DNA of 64,000 nt. Source: Myroides albus (lineage in GTDB: Bacteria; Bacteroidota; Bacteroidia; Flavobacteriales; Flavobacteriaceae). Every line of letters begins with the position of its first letter. Within the stretch, counting starts at the first letter, position 1. The stretch lies in the NCBI RefSeq assembly GCF_009711045.1, contig NZ_WMJX01000001.1, positions 62,001 through 126,000 on the forward strand, written 5' to 3'. The notes under the pieces were generated by a model. The model was not told the DNA's origin. It did no database searches and was given only the letters and a program-made list of their open reading frames with translations. Positions 36,473-46,328 of the stretch are shown here, in pieces. Made by a program: the position numbers and the translations under genes.

Positions 36473-37870
36473 ATGAAAAAGACGACCCATGTACCAAGTA
36501 ATCTGACCAAGTTGGCTAAAGATTTTCAAAGTATAGATCAAATGATGACAATGCTTCCCGTTTTGAAGAAAATGCCCATTATAGATATTAGTGAAGTGTT
36601 GTCTTTAATGGAGAATAAAGATCTATTTACTGTTTTATGTGAATTTCCCATTTCAGAGCAAGGAGAGATTTTTGCAGAATTTCCCTTAGTAAAACAACTT
36701 TCCTTTTTTCAACAAATAAGTAAAAAACGCTTTTCAAAAATATTCGAAGAAATGCCTTCTGATGCAAGAGCAGATTTGTTTCAAATCTTAACGCAACAAG
36801 AGCAGATTGACTTATTGCCTTTTTTAAACAAGCACATCAGAGAGAATGTTTTGGCTTTGAGTTCTTATCCAGCAGATACTGCAGGTGGGATAATGATCAC
36901 TGATTTTGCTACTGTTTCGAGAGATATGTCTTGTTTTGAGGCCATACAAAAGGTGAGACAAGATGCCCCTTCCAAAAAGACTATTTACTATGTGTACGTC
37001 GTAGGAGAGGATCAGACTCTTGTAGGCTTTATTACTTTAAAAGATTTGATCATTGCTGAGCCAGATGTATTGGTCAATGATGAACTCCACACAGAGTTTG
37101 TCTTTGGTTATGTAGATGAATCAAGCGAATCAGTGGCGGCTAAGATTGATAAGTATGAGTTAGTTGCACTGCCTATTCTCAATAGTAAGAATCAACTTGT
37201 TGGAATAGTAACCCACGATGAGGCTATTGATGTAATACAAGCAGAACATACAGAAGATATGGAGCGCTTTATGGGAATTATCAGCAATAATGAAGAATTA
37301 GATTACAATCAGACAAGCATATTTGATCATTTTAAAAAGAGAGTATTCTGGTTGGTTACTTTGGCTATTGTAGGTATTATTTCTGGATTGATAATTCACA
37401 GTTATGAAGGAGCCTTAGCGCAGATGATGATTTTAGCCTTGTATATGCCTATGGTAGCTGATACAGGTGGGAATGCCGGAAGTCAATCTGCAACTGTGAT
37501 CATTAGAGCTTTAGCATTAGGACAAGTTAATATGAAATCGTGGTTTGCTATCTTGTGGAAAGAAACGCGAATTGCATTAATGCTGTCTATTTGCTTAGGA
37601 GTATTGGCTTTTGCAAAGGTAGTTTTCTTGAGTTGGGAGACTGATATTCCAGCGGCATATTCGCTGGTAGCAATAGGTGGAGTTATTGCTTTAGCTCTTT
37701 CGTTACAAGTTATTTCTTCTACAATTATAGGGGCTGCACTGCCTTTGATAGTCAAGAAAGTAGGAGGTGATCCTGCTGTGGTAGCTAGTCCAGCTATAAC
37801 GACAATTGTTGATATTTCAGGTTTGTTAATTTACTTCAGTATAGCAGCTACCTTTTTTAATCTAAAGTAG
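36473..37870 (+). CDS. mgtE: Magnesium transporter/channel MgtE
   Basis: The 465-residue protein has the full MgtE layout: an N-terminal alpha-solenoid (about 20-135), two CBS domains (about 140-265; IMITDFATVSRDMS, VGIVTHDEAIDVI) and five membrane helices with the pore signature DTGGNAGSQSATVIIRALAL. The channel is gated by intracellular Mg through the N and CBS domains. Cotranscription with mgtC behind a phased-repeat promoter indicates a magnesium-supply operon. Confidence 0.95.
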   Translation: MKKTTHVPSNLTKLAKDFQSIDQMMTMLPVLKKMPIIDISEVLSLMENKDLFTVLCEFPISEQGEIFAEFPLVKQLSFFQQISKKRFSKIFEEMPSDARADLFQILTQQEQIDLLPFLNKHIRENVLALSSYPADTAGGIMITDFATVSRDMSCFEAIQKVRQDAPSKKTIYYVYVVGEDQTLVGFITLKDLIIAEPDVLVNDELHTEFVFGYVDESSESVAAKIDKYELVALPILNSKNQLVGIVTHDEAIDVIQAEHTEDMERFMGIISNNEELDYNQTSIFDHFKKRVFWLVTLAIVGIISGLIIHSYEGALAQMMILALYMPMVADTGGNAGSQSATVIIRALALGQVNMKSWFAILWKETRIALMLSICLGVLAFAKVVFLSWETDIPAAYSLVAIGGVIALALSLQVISSTIIGAALPLIVKKVGGDPAVVASPAITTIVDISGLLIYFSIAATFFNLK

Positions 37871-38085
37871 CACAGTTATTGTTATATAAAATATTAAGTA
37901 TTTGAATTGAGAAAAAAGGATGAAAAAAATACGATTTAGAAGTGATTTGAGCCCAGAAGGGTAGAATAAATCTTTTTTTGTAGGAATTAAGAGTAATAAG
38001 TTTATATTAATTAACATAATAAGGCGTAAATTTATTGTTAATAATTAGGTTTTAAAATATAGTAAAAATTAAAATATTAAACATA

Positions 38086-39201
38086 ATGGCTAAAAAAGTA
38101 CAAATAGCAGGTGTTTTAGGCTTGAGCCTCTTATTGAGTTTTTGTTCAGATAAGAATGAGCAAAACGGTGAAACAGCCCAATATTTGGTGGAGAATAAGG
38201 TAATTTCTTTGACCGAAAACTCAAACTTGAAAAGTAGAATTAAAACAACTTCAGTAAGTGAGGAGGATTTTACTTTTGATTTAGTTACAGCAGGAATTGT
38301 CAAAGCAATTCCTAACCATTATGCAGAGATAGCTTCTCCGTTTTCTGGTAGAATAATTAAGTCTTTCGTGAAATTAGGACAGAAAGTAGCTGTAAACACT
38401 CCTTTGTTTGAGGTTACTTCTCCAGATTATTTCGATGCACAAAAAGATTACTTTGACTCTAAGCAAGAGTATAAGCAAGCTTCTTTAAATCTGAGAAGAC
38501 AGGCTGACTTACTTGAGAATGGCGTAGGTGTTCGTCAAGAGTATGAAGAAGCAGAAACAGAAAATTCGATTGCCAAAGCTGCTTTTGACAATGCAACAGC
38601 AGCAATCAAGATTTACAATGTAGAGCCGACGAGTTTAGTTTTAGGCCAGCCTCTTATTGTTCGTTCTCCAATTGCTGGAGAGGTATTGGAGAATAATGTA
38701 GTTATCGGTCAATATATCAATGATGATTCAGAACCAGTAGTTAAAATTGCTTCTCTGAATAAGATTTGGATTGTTGGGAAGATTAAAGAGAAAGACATTA
38801 ATCACTTAAACAAGCTAAATAAAGTTCAGGTAGAATTGTCTGCTTATCTAGATCAACCAATTGTAGGAACGATTTACCATATCAATGAGATTGTAGATGA
38901 GGAGACAAGAAGTATTGACGTACTTATTGAGGTGGAGAATGACAAGCGTATTCTAAAACCTGGAATGTATGTCAATGTGCGTTTTATTGATCAACCAGAA
39001 AAAGTAATCTTAGTTCCTTCTCGTTCAATTTTACAAGGTGAAGATGATTCTTTTGTTTTTGTGGCAGTATCAGAGCATAGCTATGTCCGCAAGAATGTGA
39101 AAATTGGCGGAGTATCAGGAGATAAAACAGTGATTTTATCAGGATTAGACAAAGGAGATAAAGTTGTAAGTGAAGGGGGAATTTACTTGCCACAACTTTA
39201 A
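38086..39201 (+). CDS. RND efflux periplasmic adaptor (CzcB/CusB type)
   Basis: The 371-residue adaptor is probably a lipoprotein (signal ending LLSFC). It has the lipoyl/biotinyl-like half motifs (ASPFSGRIIKSFVKLGQKV and VRSPIAGEVLENNVVIGQ), an alpha-helical hairpin between them and a beta-barrel/proximal domain. It links the inner-membrane pump at 39223 to the outer-membrane channel at 42344. First gene of the efflux operon. The 215 bp upstream hold no clear operator. Confidence 0.9.
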   Translation: MAKKVQIAGVLGLSLLLSFCSDKNEQNGETAQYLVENKVISLTENSNLKSRIKTTSVSEEDFTFDLVTAGIVKAIPNHYAEIASPFSGRIIKSFVKLGQKVAVNTPLFEVTSPDYFDAQKDYFDSKQEYKQASLNLRRQADLLENGVGVRQEYEEAETENSIAKAAFDNATAAIKIYNVEPTSLVLGQPLIVRSPIAGEVLENNVVIGQYINDDSEPVVKIASLNKIWIVGKIKEKDINHLNKLNKVQVELSAYLDQPIVGTIYHINEIVDEETRSIDVLIEVENDKRILKPGMYVNVRFIDQPEKVILVPSRSILQGEDDSFVFVAVSEHSYVRKNVKIGGVSGDKTVILSGLDKGDKVVSEGGIYLPQL

Positions 39202-39222
39202 TAACTACAAAAGACACAGACA

Positions 39223-42200
39223 ATGAAAAAAAACATAATAGACTTAGCTATTCACAAAAGATGGCTTGTTTCAGCTCTATTTGCACTGTTATGTATATTT
39301 GGATATTACTCTTGGAAACAGTTATCTATAGAAGCATATCCAGATATTGCAGATACGACATCGCAAGTAGTGACGCAAGTACCAGGATTGGCTGCAGAAG
39401 AAATAGAATTGCAAATTACTATTCCTGTAGAACGAGCATTGAATGGAATGCCAGGAATGCACGTAATGCGTAGTAACAGTACATTTGGATTGTCAATGAT
39501 CACTTTAGTTTTTGAAGATGGGATTGATGATTATTTTGCAAGACAGCGTATACAAGAGCGCTTAAATGGACTTGACCTACCTTATGATGCAGTACCAGAG
39601 TTAGATCCTCTTACATCTCCTATTGGAGAGGTGTATCGCTATATTATTGAAGGTGATGGTTATAGCTTAAGAGAATTGACGGATTTGCAAAACTTCGTGA
39701 TTATTCCCAAGTTGAATCAAGTACCTGGTGTAGCAGAAGTAACAAACTTTGGGGGTATTACAACTCAGTTTCAAATTGAATTAGACCCGCGCAAATTAGA
39801 GCAATATGATTTATCGTTAAGTGATGTCACTGAGACAATCGAGGAGAATAATGTCAATGCTGGAGGAAGTGTTTTAACAAGAGGAGATCTTGGCTATGTT
39901 GTCAGAGGAATCGGTTTGATTAAGGACCTTGAAGACTTAGGGAAGATAGTTGTAAAGGCAGAGAACGGTATTCCTGTATTCTTGAATGATTTAGGACAAT
40001 TAAAATATGGTAATGTAGAGCGAAAAGGAGTCTTAGGGTATAGTGATCGCGAAAGAAATTACTCTGATAGTATTGAGGGGATTGTCCTGTTGTTGAAACA
40101 CGAAAACCCATCAGTAGTTTTAGAAAAGATTCACCAATATGTTGATGAATTGAATAATGGACTATTGCCAGAAGGTGTTAAGATACATACATTTTTAGAT
40201 AGAACTGATTTAGTTGATACTACTCTTAGCACTGTTTCAACGACTTTGATAGAGGGGATAAGTTTAGTAGTAATCGTTTTAATTGTATTTTTAGGTAGTT
40301 GGAGAGGTGCGTTATTAGTAGCGATTACAATTCCGGTGTCTTTGCTTTTCGCATTTATCATGATGCGCTTTACAGATATACCAGCAAACTTATTATCGCT
40401 TGGTGCAATTGACTTTGGTATTATAGTCGACGGTGCAATTGTAATGATGGAATCTATTCTGAAGAAGAGGGAGGACAATCCAGATGAAGAGCTGAAGGAA
40501 AAATCTATTGCGCAAAGAGCAAAAGAGGTTGCAAAGCCTGTATTCTTTGCTACAATTATCATTATTACAGCTTATTTACCGCTATTTGCCTTTGAGCGTG
40601 TGGAGAAAAAGCTTTTTACACCTATGGCATTTACAGTAGGGTATGCTTTAGCCGGAGCTTTATTGGTAGCTTTAATCTTAATACCAGGTTTGGCGTATGC
40701 TGTTTACCGTAAGCCGAGAAAAATCTACCACAACAAGTGGTTAGAAAAGCTAACGGGAATGTACCACAATCGCATCATTAAGATTGTGAATAAACCAAAG
40801 CAAGTTTTTGCTCCAATATTAGTGGTATTGGCGATTACAATTGGATTGACTATAAAGGTAGGTAAAGACTTCTTACCTCCGTTAGATGAAGGTTCTATAT
40901 GGCTTCAGGTAACATTACCTCCAGGGATTTCACTGGAAAAATCAAAAGAGTTGAGTGATACGTTACGCGCACGTACGATGAAGTATGATGAAGTAACTTA
41001 TGTCATGGTGCAGGCAGGTCGTAACGACGATGGAACAGATCCATTTACACCTTCACACTTCGAGTGTTCTGTGGGGATTAAACCTTACAAAGAATGGCCA
41101 AGAGGAAAGACTAAGGATGATTTAATTGAAGAATTATCAGCCGAGTATGAGAGTTTGCCTGGATTTACAGTAGGTTTTGCTCAGCCGATGATCGATGGTG
41201 TTATGGATAAAATATCAGGGGCTCACTCTGAATTGGTTGTAAAGGTTTTTGGAGAAGATTTCCACGAGACGCGCCGTATTGCAAATGAAGTTTTAGGAAC
41301 ATTGAGAACGGTAGATGGTGCAGTAGATTTAGCTATTGACCAAGAACCACCACTTCCACAGTTGCAGATTCACGCTAACAGAGATAAGATTGCACAGTAT
41401 GGATTGAATGTATCTGACGTTGCAGAACTTATCGAAGTAGCTATTGGTGGAAAGGCTATCTCGCAAATATTTATTGGGAACAAGGTATATGATATCAGTG
41501 CGCGATATACAGAAGAAAGTAGAAATACACCTGAGAAGATTGCAAACTTAATGTTGACTTCAAGTACTGGTGCAAAGATTCCATTATCTCAAGTAGCAGA
41601 AGTGAAAACAAGTACAGGAGAAAGTACTATTACCCGTGAAATGAATAGACGTCACTTAACTGTGAAACTGAATGTCCGCAATAGAGATTTAGGATCCCTA
41701 TTGAAGGAGGCACAGCAAAAGATAGAGGAGAATATCACTTATGATCACGAGAAGTTCCACATAGAATGGGGTGGGCAATTTGAAAATCAAAATCGTGCAT
41801 ATAGTCGTTTAGCTGTAATTGTTCCATTGACCTTGTGTTTGATGTTTGTCTTGTTGTATGGTGCTTTTGGACAGTTTAGACAGGCAGGATTATTAATGGT
41901 TGTTGTTCCACTGGCTCTTTTTGGAGGAATGCTTGCCTTGAATATACGAGGAATGTCTTTGAACGTTTCTTCAGCAGTTGGGTTTATTGCCTTGTTTGGT
42001 GTAGCAATTCAAAATGGGGTAATTATGATTTCTCACATCAATGACTTGAGAAGAAAGGGATTTGCTTTGTTAGATGCTGTATTGACAGGAGCAGAACAAA
42101 GGTTTAGACCAGTCTTAATGACTGCGACCGTTGCTATTTTGGGATTATTTCCAGCGTCTATGGCTACGGGAATCGGATCTGATGTGCAAAGACCATTGGC

Positions 42201-42336
42201 AACAGTAATTGTTTATGGATTGCTATTTGCGACTATATTAACGCTATTTGTGTTACCTGCGCTTTATTATTTAGTGGAACGCAAATGGGGGAAAGATAGT
42301 GATTTTGTAAAAAGTGAAGTAGAAGAAGAAAATTAG
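39223..42336 (+). CDS. Heavy-metal RND efflux pump (CzcA type)
   Basis: The 1037-residue pump has 12 membrane helices and two large periplasmic loops. The proton/cation relay motif DFGIIVDGAIVMME is present with D397, D403 and E410, the spacing of CzcA D402, D408 and E415. That points to divalent ions (Zn, Co, Cd or Ni) rather than Cu(I)/Ag(I). It works with the adaptor and the TolC-like protein. Confidence 0.93.
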   Translation: MKKNIIDLAIHKRWLVSALFALLCIFGYYSWKQLSIEAYPDIADTTSQVVTQVPGLAAEEIELQITIPVERALNGMPGMHVMRSNSTFGLSMITLVFEDGIDDYFARQRIQERLNGLDLPYDAVPELDPLTSPIGEVYRYIIEGDGYSLRELTDLQNFVIIPKLNQVPGVAEVTNFGGITTQFQIELDPRKLEQYDLSLSDVTETIEENNVNAGGSVLTRGDLGYVVRGIGLIKDLEDLGKIVVKAENGIPVFLNDLGQLKYGNVERKGVLGYSDRERNYSDSIEGIVLLLKHENPSVVLEKIHQYVDELNNGLLPEGVKIHTFLDRTDLVDTTLSTVSTTLIEGISLVVIVLIVFLGSWRGALLVAITIPVSLLFAFIMMRFTDIPANLLSLGAIDFGIIVDGAIVMMESILKKREDNPDEELKEKSIAQRAKEVAKPVFFATIIIITAYLPLFAFERVEKKLFTPMAFTVGYALAGALLVALILIPGLAYAVYRKPRKIYHNKWLEKLTGMYHNRIIKIVNKPKQVFAPILVVLAITIGLTIKVGKDFLPPLDEGSIWLQVTLPPGISLEKSKELSDTLRARTMKYDEVTYVMVQAGRNDDGTDPFTPSHFECSVGIKPYKEWPRGKTKDDLIEELSAEYESLPGFTVGFAQPMIDGVMDKISGAHSELVVKVFGEDFHETRRIANEVLGTLRTVDGAVDLAIDQEPPLPQLQIHANRDKIAQYGLNVSDVAELIEVAIGGKAISQIFIGNKVYDISARYTEESRNTPEKIANLMLTSSTGAKIPLSQVAEVKTSTGESTITREMNRRHLTVKLNVRNRDLGSLLKEAQQKIEENITYDHEKFHIEWGGQFENQNRAYSRLAVIVPLTLCLMFVLLYGAFGQFRQAGLLMVVVPLALFGGMLALNIRGMSLNVSSAVGFIALFGVAIQNGVIMISHINDLRRKGFALLDAVLTGAEQRFRPVLMTATVAILGLFPASMATGIGSDVQRPLATVIVYGLLFATILTLFVLPALYYLVERKWGKDSDFVKSEVEEEN

Positions 42337-42343
42337 TCAGAAA

Positions 42344-43642
42344 ATGAATAATTTAAAAAAATACATAGGAATAGGTTTAGTTATTCTTTGTAGTGGAAGT
42401 ACACTGTATGCTCAGAACGGGCATACAGAGAACTCTGGAAACAAGAATGCGATTACTTATAAAGAGTTCTTGAGTAGAATGATAAGTAATAACCTAAGTT
42501 ATACAGCAGAGCGATTCAATATTGATATTGCTGAGGCTGAGGTTCAAGCAGCAAAGGCTTTTCCCGATCCAGAGTTAAGTTTTGGATGGGCTGACAATCA
42601 GCAAAAGCGCATGCAAATGGGGTATGGCTTTGAGGCAGAGTTGTCTTGGGATTTGGAGCTCGGAGGTAAGCGAAAAGCGAGAAAGAATTTGGCACGCGAT
42701 CAAAAAGTCTTGGCAGAATTAGAATTACAAGAGTTCTTTCATACGCTGAGAGCTGAATCTACGGTTACATTTCTTGAAGGCATGCAAAATAAGATGTTAT
42801 TCGACATTCAACGAGATTCTTATTTGTCTATGCAACAAGTAGCTCAGTCAGATAGTATTCGTTATAGCTTGGGACAAATAAGCAAAGTAGATGCTATTCA
42901 AAGTAAATTAGAAGCCAAGTCAATGTGGAATGATTTACAAGATGCAGATGATACTTGGGAGAATAGCTTAGTGGAAATTAGAAATATTATCAGTGTCAAT
43001 AGACATGATACAATTTACGTTCCTGAGGGGAGTTTTGATAAGTTTGCTCGATTATTTGACTTAGATGATTTAATCGTAACGGCTCAAAATAACCGTGCAG
43101 ATTATTTGGTTGCAAGACAGAATAAGGTTGTAGCAGGTCGTCAAGTTGCCTTAGCAAGAGCTGAAAGAGCGATTGATTTGGGACTAAGTGTAGGAGTTGA
43201 AAACAATTCATTCGTAAAAAATGCTGTTGCTCCAACACCTGGTAATACTGTTGTAAAAGCGGGAATCTCTGTTCCTTTGAAGTTTTCAAATCGAAAAGAA
43301 TCGGGGTTAAAGACTGCATTGTATGAAGAAAAACAAGCAGATCTGGAATACTTATCTATTGAGTTAGAGCTTGAAAAAGAGATTACACAGGCATATCGCA
43401 ATTACTTGACAAAACAAAAACAGATTTACCGCTTTGAGAATGGGATGTTGCAAGAAGCTAAAGAAGTATTTGAGGGGATCAAGTATAGTTATCAGCGTGG
43501 TGCAAGTAGCTTATTAGAAGTATTAGACGCACAGCGTACCTATAATGAGATACAACAAGCTTATGCAGAAACGCTATTTGAGTACGCTTCAGCTTTAGTA
43601 GAGTTGGAGAAAGCAGTAGGTATTTGGGATATTGACTTTTAA
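42344..43642 (+). CDS. TolC-family outer-membrane channel (CzcC type)
   Basis: The 432-residue protein has a signal peptide ending LYAQ and two long coiled-coil repeats typical of outer-membrane efflux proteins (AEAEVQAAKAFPDPELSFGW near the start; GASSLLEVLDAQRTYNEIQQ near the end). It gives the tripartite pump its exit duct. It starts 7 bp after the pump gene, so is cotranslated with it. Confidence 0.92.
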   Translation: MNNLKKYIGIGLVILCSGSTLYAQNGHTENSGNKNAITYKEFLSRMISNNLSYTAERFNIDIAEAEVQAAKAFPDPELSFGWADNQQKRMQMGYGFEAELSWDLELGGKRKARKNLARDQKVLAELELQEFFHTLRAESTVTFLEGMQNKMLFDIQRDSYLSMQQVAQSDSIRYSLGQISKVDAIQSKLEAKSMWNDLQDADDTWENSLVEIRNIISVNRHDTIYVPEGSFDKFARLFDLDDLIVTAQNNRADYLVARQNKVVAGRQVALARAERAIDLGLSVGVENNSFVKNAVAPTPGNTVVKAGISVPLKFSNRKESGLKTALYEEKQADLEYLSIELELEKEITQAYRNYLTKQKQIYRFENGMLQEAKEVFEGIKYSYQRGASSLLEVLDAQRTYNEIQQAYAETLFEYASALVELEKAVGIWDIDF

Positions 43643-43652
43643 GATGTGTATT

Positions 43653-44354
43653 ATGAAAAAAATTATATTAGGATTATTCTTGTTTTCTGTTTCGTTGATA
43701 TCAGCGCAAGATATCAATGAAGACCTTAAAGGAAGAACTACATTTGCTGTTAAGGCGGGATGGTTACAATCAACGCTGAAAGGCGATGACGTTGACTATT
43801 TAGCTGTAGATGGTAAAGTAGATGCCCGCAATAGCTTTTTTGCTGGTGTAAGTGTGGATAATAGTATTGGCAAACACTTTGGGTTAAAGCACGAGTTATT
43901 TTATCAAAATTACGGAGGTGAGTTTAAAAGAGAACTTGAAGATCACGTATTTGATGCTACGTTAGAAATGCATAGTTTGCGCTTGAACCCGATTAGTGCA
44001 GTATTTCAAGTTAAGGGATTGCAACTCTATGCAGGACCCTATGTGAATATGCTGTTGTATTCTTCTATTTCGGCAATAGATGAAAATGGAAAGAAGTACA
44101 AAGATCACGGCATATTTGGTAGTACAGAAGATGATCAAGAAGACAGTAAGTACTTGCAGAAGATGGATTATGGTATTGTTGCAGGATTGGAATACCAGTT
44201 TAAGTTTGGCTTGATTATCGGAGCACAGTTTACTCGTGGGTTTGCCTCAATATTTGATAATTCAAATACTTTTGGAGTAGAAGAAAATGAAGGAGCAAAT
44301 GACTTTAAAATATATAATCAGAACTTTAACGTCTTTGTAGGTTATCGCTTTTAA
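43653..44354 (+). CDS. Outer-membrane beta-barrel protein (PorT-like), last gene of the efflux operon
   Basis: ATG at 43653 is chosen because it begins a signal peptide (to about ISAQD); an upstream frame overlaps the TolC gene. The protein is about 233 residues with alternating strands (KHFGLKHELFYQNYGGEF, GLEYQFKFGLIIGAQFT) ending FNVFVGYRF. Barrels of this type occur widely in Bacteroidota and have no assigned function here. Its place 10 bp after the channel gene suggests an accessory role in metal resistance. Confidence 0.8.
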   Translation: MKKIILGLFLFSVSLISAQDINEDLKGRTTFAVKAGWLQSTLKGDDVDYLAVDGKVDARNSFFAGVSVDNSIGKHFGLKHELFYQNYGGEFKRELEDHVFDATLEMHSLRLNPISAVFQVKGLQLYAGPYVNMLLYSSISAIDENGKKYKDHGIFGSTEDDQEDSKYLQKMDYGIVAGLEYQFKFGLIIGAQFTRGFASIFDNSNTFGVEENEGANDFKIYNQNFNVFVGYRF

Positions 44355-44411
44355 GATGATTAGATTGTTGTAAAAGAGAAGCTAATGTGTTTTAGCTTCA
44401 CTAAGATGTAC

Positions 44412-44440
44412 AAAAAGCCTCATAATTATGAGGCTTTTTC
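44412..44440. terminator. Bidirectional terminator between convergent genes
   Basis: AAAAAGCCTCAT pairs perfectly with ATGAGGCTTTTT around AATT, flanked by A- and T-rich sequence. A second hairpin (GAAGCTAA/TTAGCTTC, 44378-44399) precedes it. Serves the efflux operon (+) and the HAD gene (-). Confidence 0.9.
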
Positions 44441-44445
44441 TTTTA

Positions 44446-45135
44446 CTATAAGAGTATGTTTTTTACTTCAGATAACTTCTTTATTACTTTGAAGTTTTCG
44501 TGTACTATTGGGTGATCTATATGCTCGTGGAGCCATGTTGTATGAAAAGGTACATGTACAGCATGTCCCCCTAATTCAAGAACTGGCAATACGTCTGAAC
44601 GCAGCGAGTTACCTATCATAATAAATTCATCTGCATTTATATCAAGTCGTTTCAACAGTTTTTGATAGTCTATTTCTTCCTTGTCTGTCATTACTTCAAT
44701 GTGGTGGAAATAAGAACCTAAACCAGATTTGTGTAATTTTCGGTGTTGGTCTTTTAAATCTCCTTTCGTAGCGACAACAAGTTTGTATTTGGATTGTAAA
44801 TCTTGTAGAACATCTTCAACATCATCTATTAGTTCAACAGGTTTAGTCAATAACTTTTTACCTATTTTGACGATTTTGTCAATAACTTTGACATTTACAG
44901 TTCCTTTCGATATGATATTTGCAGCCTCTACCATGGATAGTGTAAATCCCTTGATACCATATCCATAAAGAGGTAAGTTATCGATTTGCATTTTGAAGAG
45001 GATTTGAGAAATACTTTGATGTGTGAGATAATCTTCTAACAAAACACAGAACTCTTGTTCGGCTTCGTTGAAAAAAGGCTCATTTACCCATAGTGTATCA
45101 TCTGCGTCAAAAGCTACTACTTTGATGTTTTTCAT
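44446..45135 (-). CDS. HAD-family hydrolase
   Basis: The 229-residue protein has HAD motif I (FDADDTLWVNE), motif II (VVATKGDLKDQ), the lysine region and motif III/IV (EFIMIGNSLRSDVLPVLELG). The insert between motifs I and II forms a small alpha-helical cap, like the phosphoglycolate phosphatase/YjjG group. Its substrate cannot be told from sequence. The deoxyhypusine-synthase-like gene is 46 bp upstream on the same strand, so the two may be cotranscribed. Confidence 0.88.
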   Translation of the reverse strand: MKNIKVVAFDADDTLWVNEPFFNEAEQEFCVLLEDYLTHQSISQILFKMQIDNLPLYGYGIKGFTLSMVEAANIISKGTVNVKVIDKIVKIGKKLLTKPVELIDDVEDVLQDLQSKYKLVVATKGDLKDQHRKLHKSGLGSYFHHIEVMTDKEEIDYQKLLKRLDINADEFIMIGNSLRSDVLPVLELGGHAVHVPFHTTWLHEHIDHPIVHENFKVIKKLSEVKNILL

Positions 45136-45181
45136 ATATAATTGTATTGTTTGACATACAAATATACTGTGAAATAAAATC

Positions 45182-46162
45182 TTATTGTTTCAAAATATAA
45201 GCAAAGATTAAAGGTGCTACAATAGTTGCATCAGACTCAATCATAAAGCTTGGTGTGTCAACATCGAGTTTGCCCCAAGTGATTTTTTCATTTGGAATAC
45301 AGCCAGAATACGATCCAAAAGAAGTTGTAGAATCCGTAATTTGACTATAGTATCTCCATTTTAGTATGTTTTCTTTTTCTAAGTCTTGCTCTAACATAGG
45401 AGCTACACACATTGCAAAATCTCCGGCAATTCCTCCTCCGATTTGGAAGAACCCCACTCCTTGTCCAACAGCATTGTGCTCGTACCAGTTTGCTAACCAA
45501 ACCATGTATTCTAATCCACTTTTGACAGTTGATGCTTTTAGCTCTTGTTTGATTACATAAGAAGCAAATATATTCCCCATAGTTGAGTCTTCCCAACCTG
45601 GTACTACAATAGGTAAGTTGCGTTCAGCAGCAGCTAACATCCACGAGTTTTTCGGGTCTATTTCGTATTCGTCCTCTAATACTCCACTAAGCAATAACTT
45701 ATACATATATTCATGAGGGAAATAACGTTCGCCAGCTTGCTCTGCATCTTTCCAAATTTTCTCGATGTGACTTTGTATTTTTCTGAAGGCTTCTTCTTCT
45801 GGGATACAGGTATCGGTTACGCGATTGTATTTGTTTTCAAGTAACTCAAGTTCTTGTTGAGGTGTTAAATCGCGGTAGTTTGGTATTCTCTTGTAGTGAG
45901 AGTGTGCGACTAAGTTCATAATGTCTTCCTCTAAGTTGGCACCAGTACAGCTAATGATGTCCACCTTTCCTTGTCTAATCATCTCTGCTAACGAAATTCC
46001 TAATTCTGCTGTACTCATTGCACCTGCAAGAGAGATAAGCATTTTTCCTCCTTTTTCTAAGTGTGTTTCATAGCCTTTAGCTGAGTCTACTAAAGTTGCT
46101 GCGTTGAAGTGAAGGAAATTTTCTTCTAAGAATTGTGAGATCGGTCCTCTTTTCATTGTCAT
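45182..46162 (-). CDS. Deoxyhypusine synthase-like protein lacking the catalytic lysine
   Basis: The 326-residue protein has the NAD-dependent deoxyhypusine synthase fold (SLAGAMSTAELGISLAEM, ISCTGANLEEDI, VVPGWEDSTMG, and a C-terminal SGCIPNEKITWGKLD). In the eukaryotic enzyme the substrate-attaching lysine (K329 in human) lies in GGGVVKHH; here the matching stretch is GGGIAGDF, so that lysine is absent. Bacteria have no eIF5A, so a polyamine reaction (for example homospermidine-type) or an unknown one is likelier. No polyamine gene is adjacent. Confidence 0.85.
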   Translation of the reverse strand: MTMKRGPISQFLEENFLHFNAATLVDSAKGYETHLEKGGKMLISLAGAMSTAELGISLAEMIRQGKVDIISCTGANLEEDIMNLVAHSHYKRIPNYRDLTPQQELELLENKYNRVTDTCIPEEEAFRKIQSHIEKIWKDAEQAGERYFPHEYMYKLLLSGVLEDEYEIDPKNSWMLAAAERNLPIVVPGWEDSTMGNIFASYVIKQELKASTVKSGLEYMVWLANWYEHNAVGQGVGFFQIGGGIAGDFAMCVAPMLEQDLEKENILKWRYYSQITDSTTSFGSYSGCIPNEKITWGKLDVDTPSFMIESDATIVAPLIFAYILKQ

Positions 46163-46300
46163 AATTTTGTTTTACTGCGTATTTCTAAACTGTTGTTATA
46201 TTCTAAATATCAATAGCAATTACACCTGTTTTGTCTTGCAAATGAGGTGTTTGTGTTGATTTTAGATATGCGTCAGCGAAACTAATTAGAACATTAAGGA

Positions 46301-46326
46301 TAATATTTATCCTATGATAAATATTA
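46301..46326. other. AT-rich perfect inverted repeat after the Crp-like gene
   Basis: TAATATTTATC pairs with GATAAATATTA around CTAT. It lies 3 bp beyond the end of the Crp-like gene and 139 bp upstream of the deoxyhypusine-synthase-like start. It could be a weak terminator or an operator; there is no T-run. Confidence 0.5.
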
Positions 46327-46328
46327 AT

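Noticed and set aside
37920..37964. 14-codon frame upstream of the efflux adaptor (possible leader peptide)
   Set aside because: No hairpin or terminator follows it and no promoter is clearly placed in front of it.
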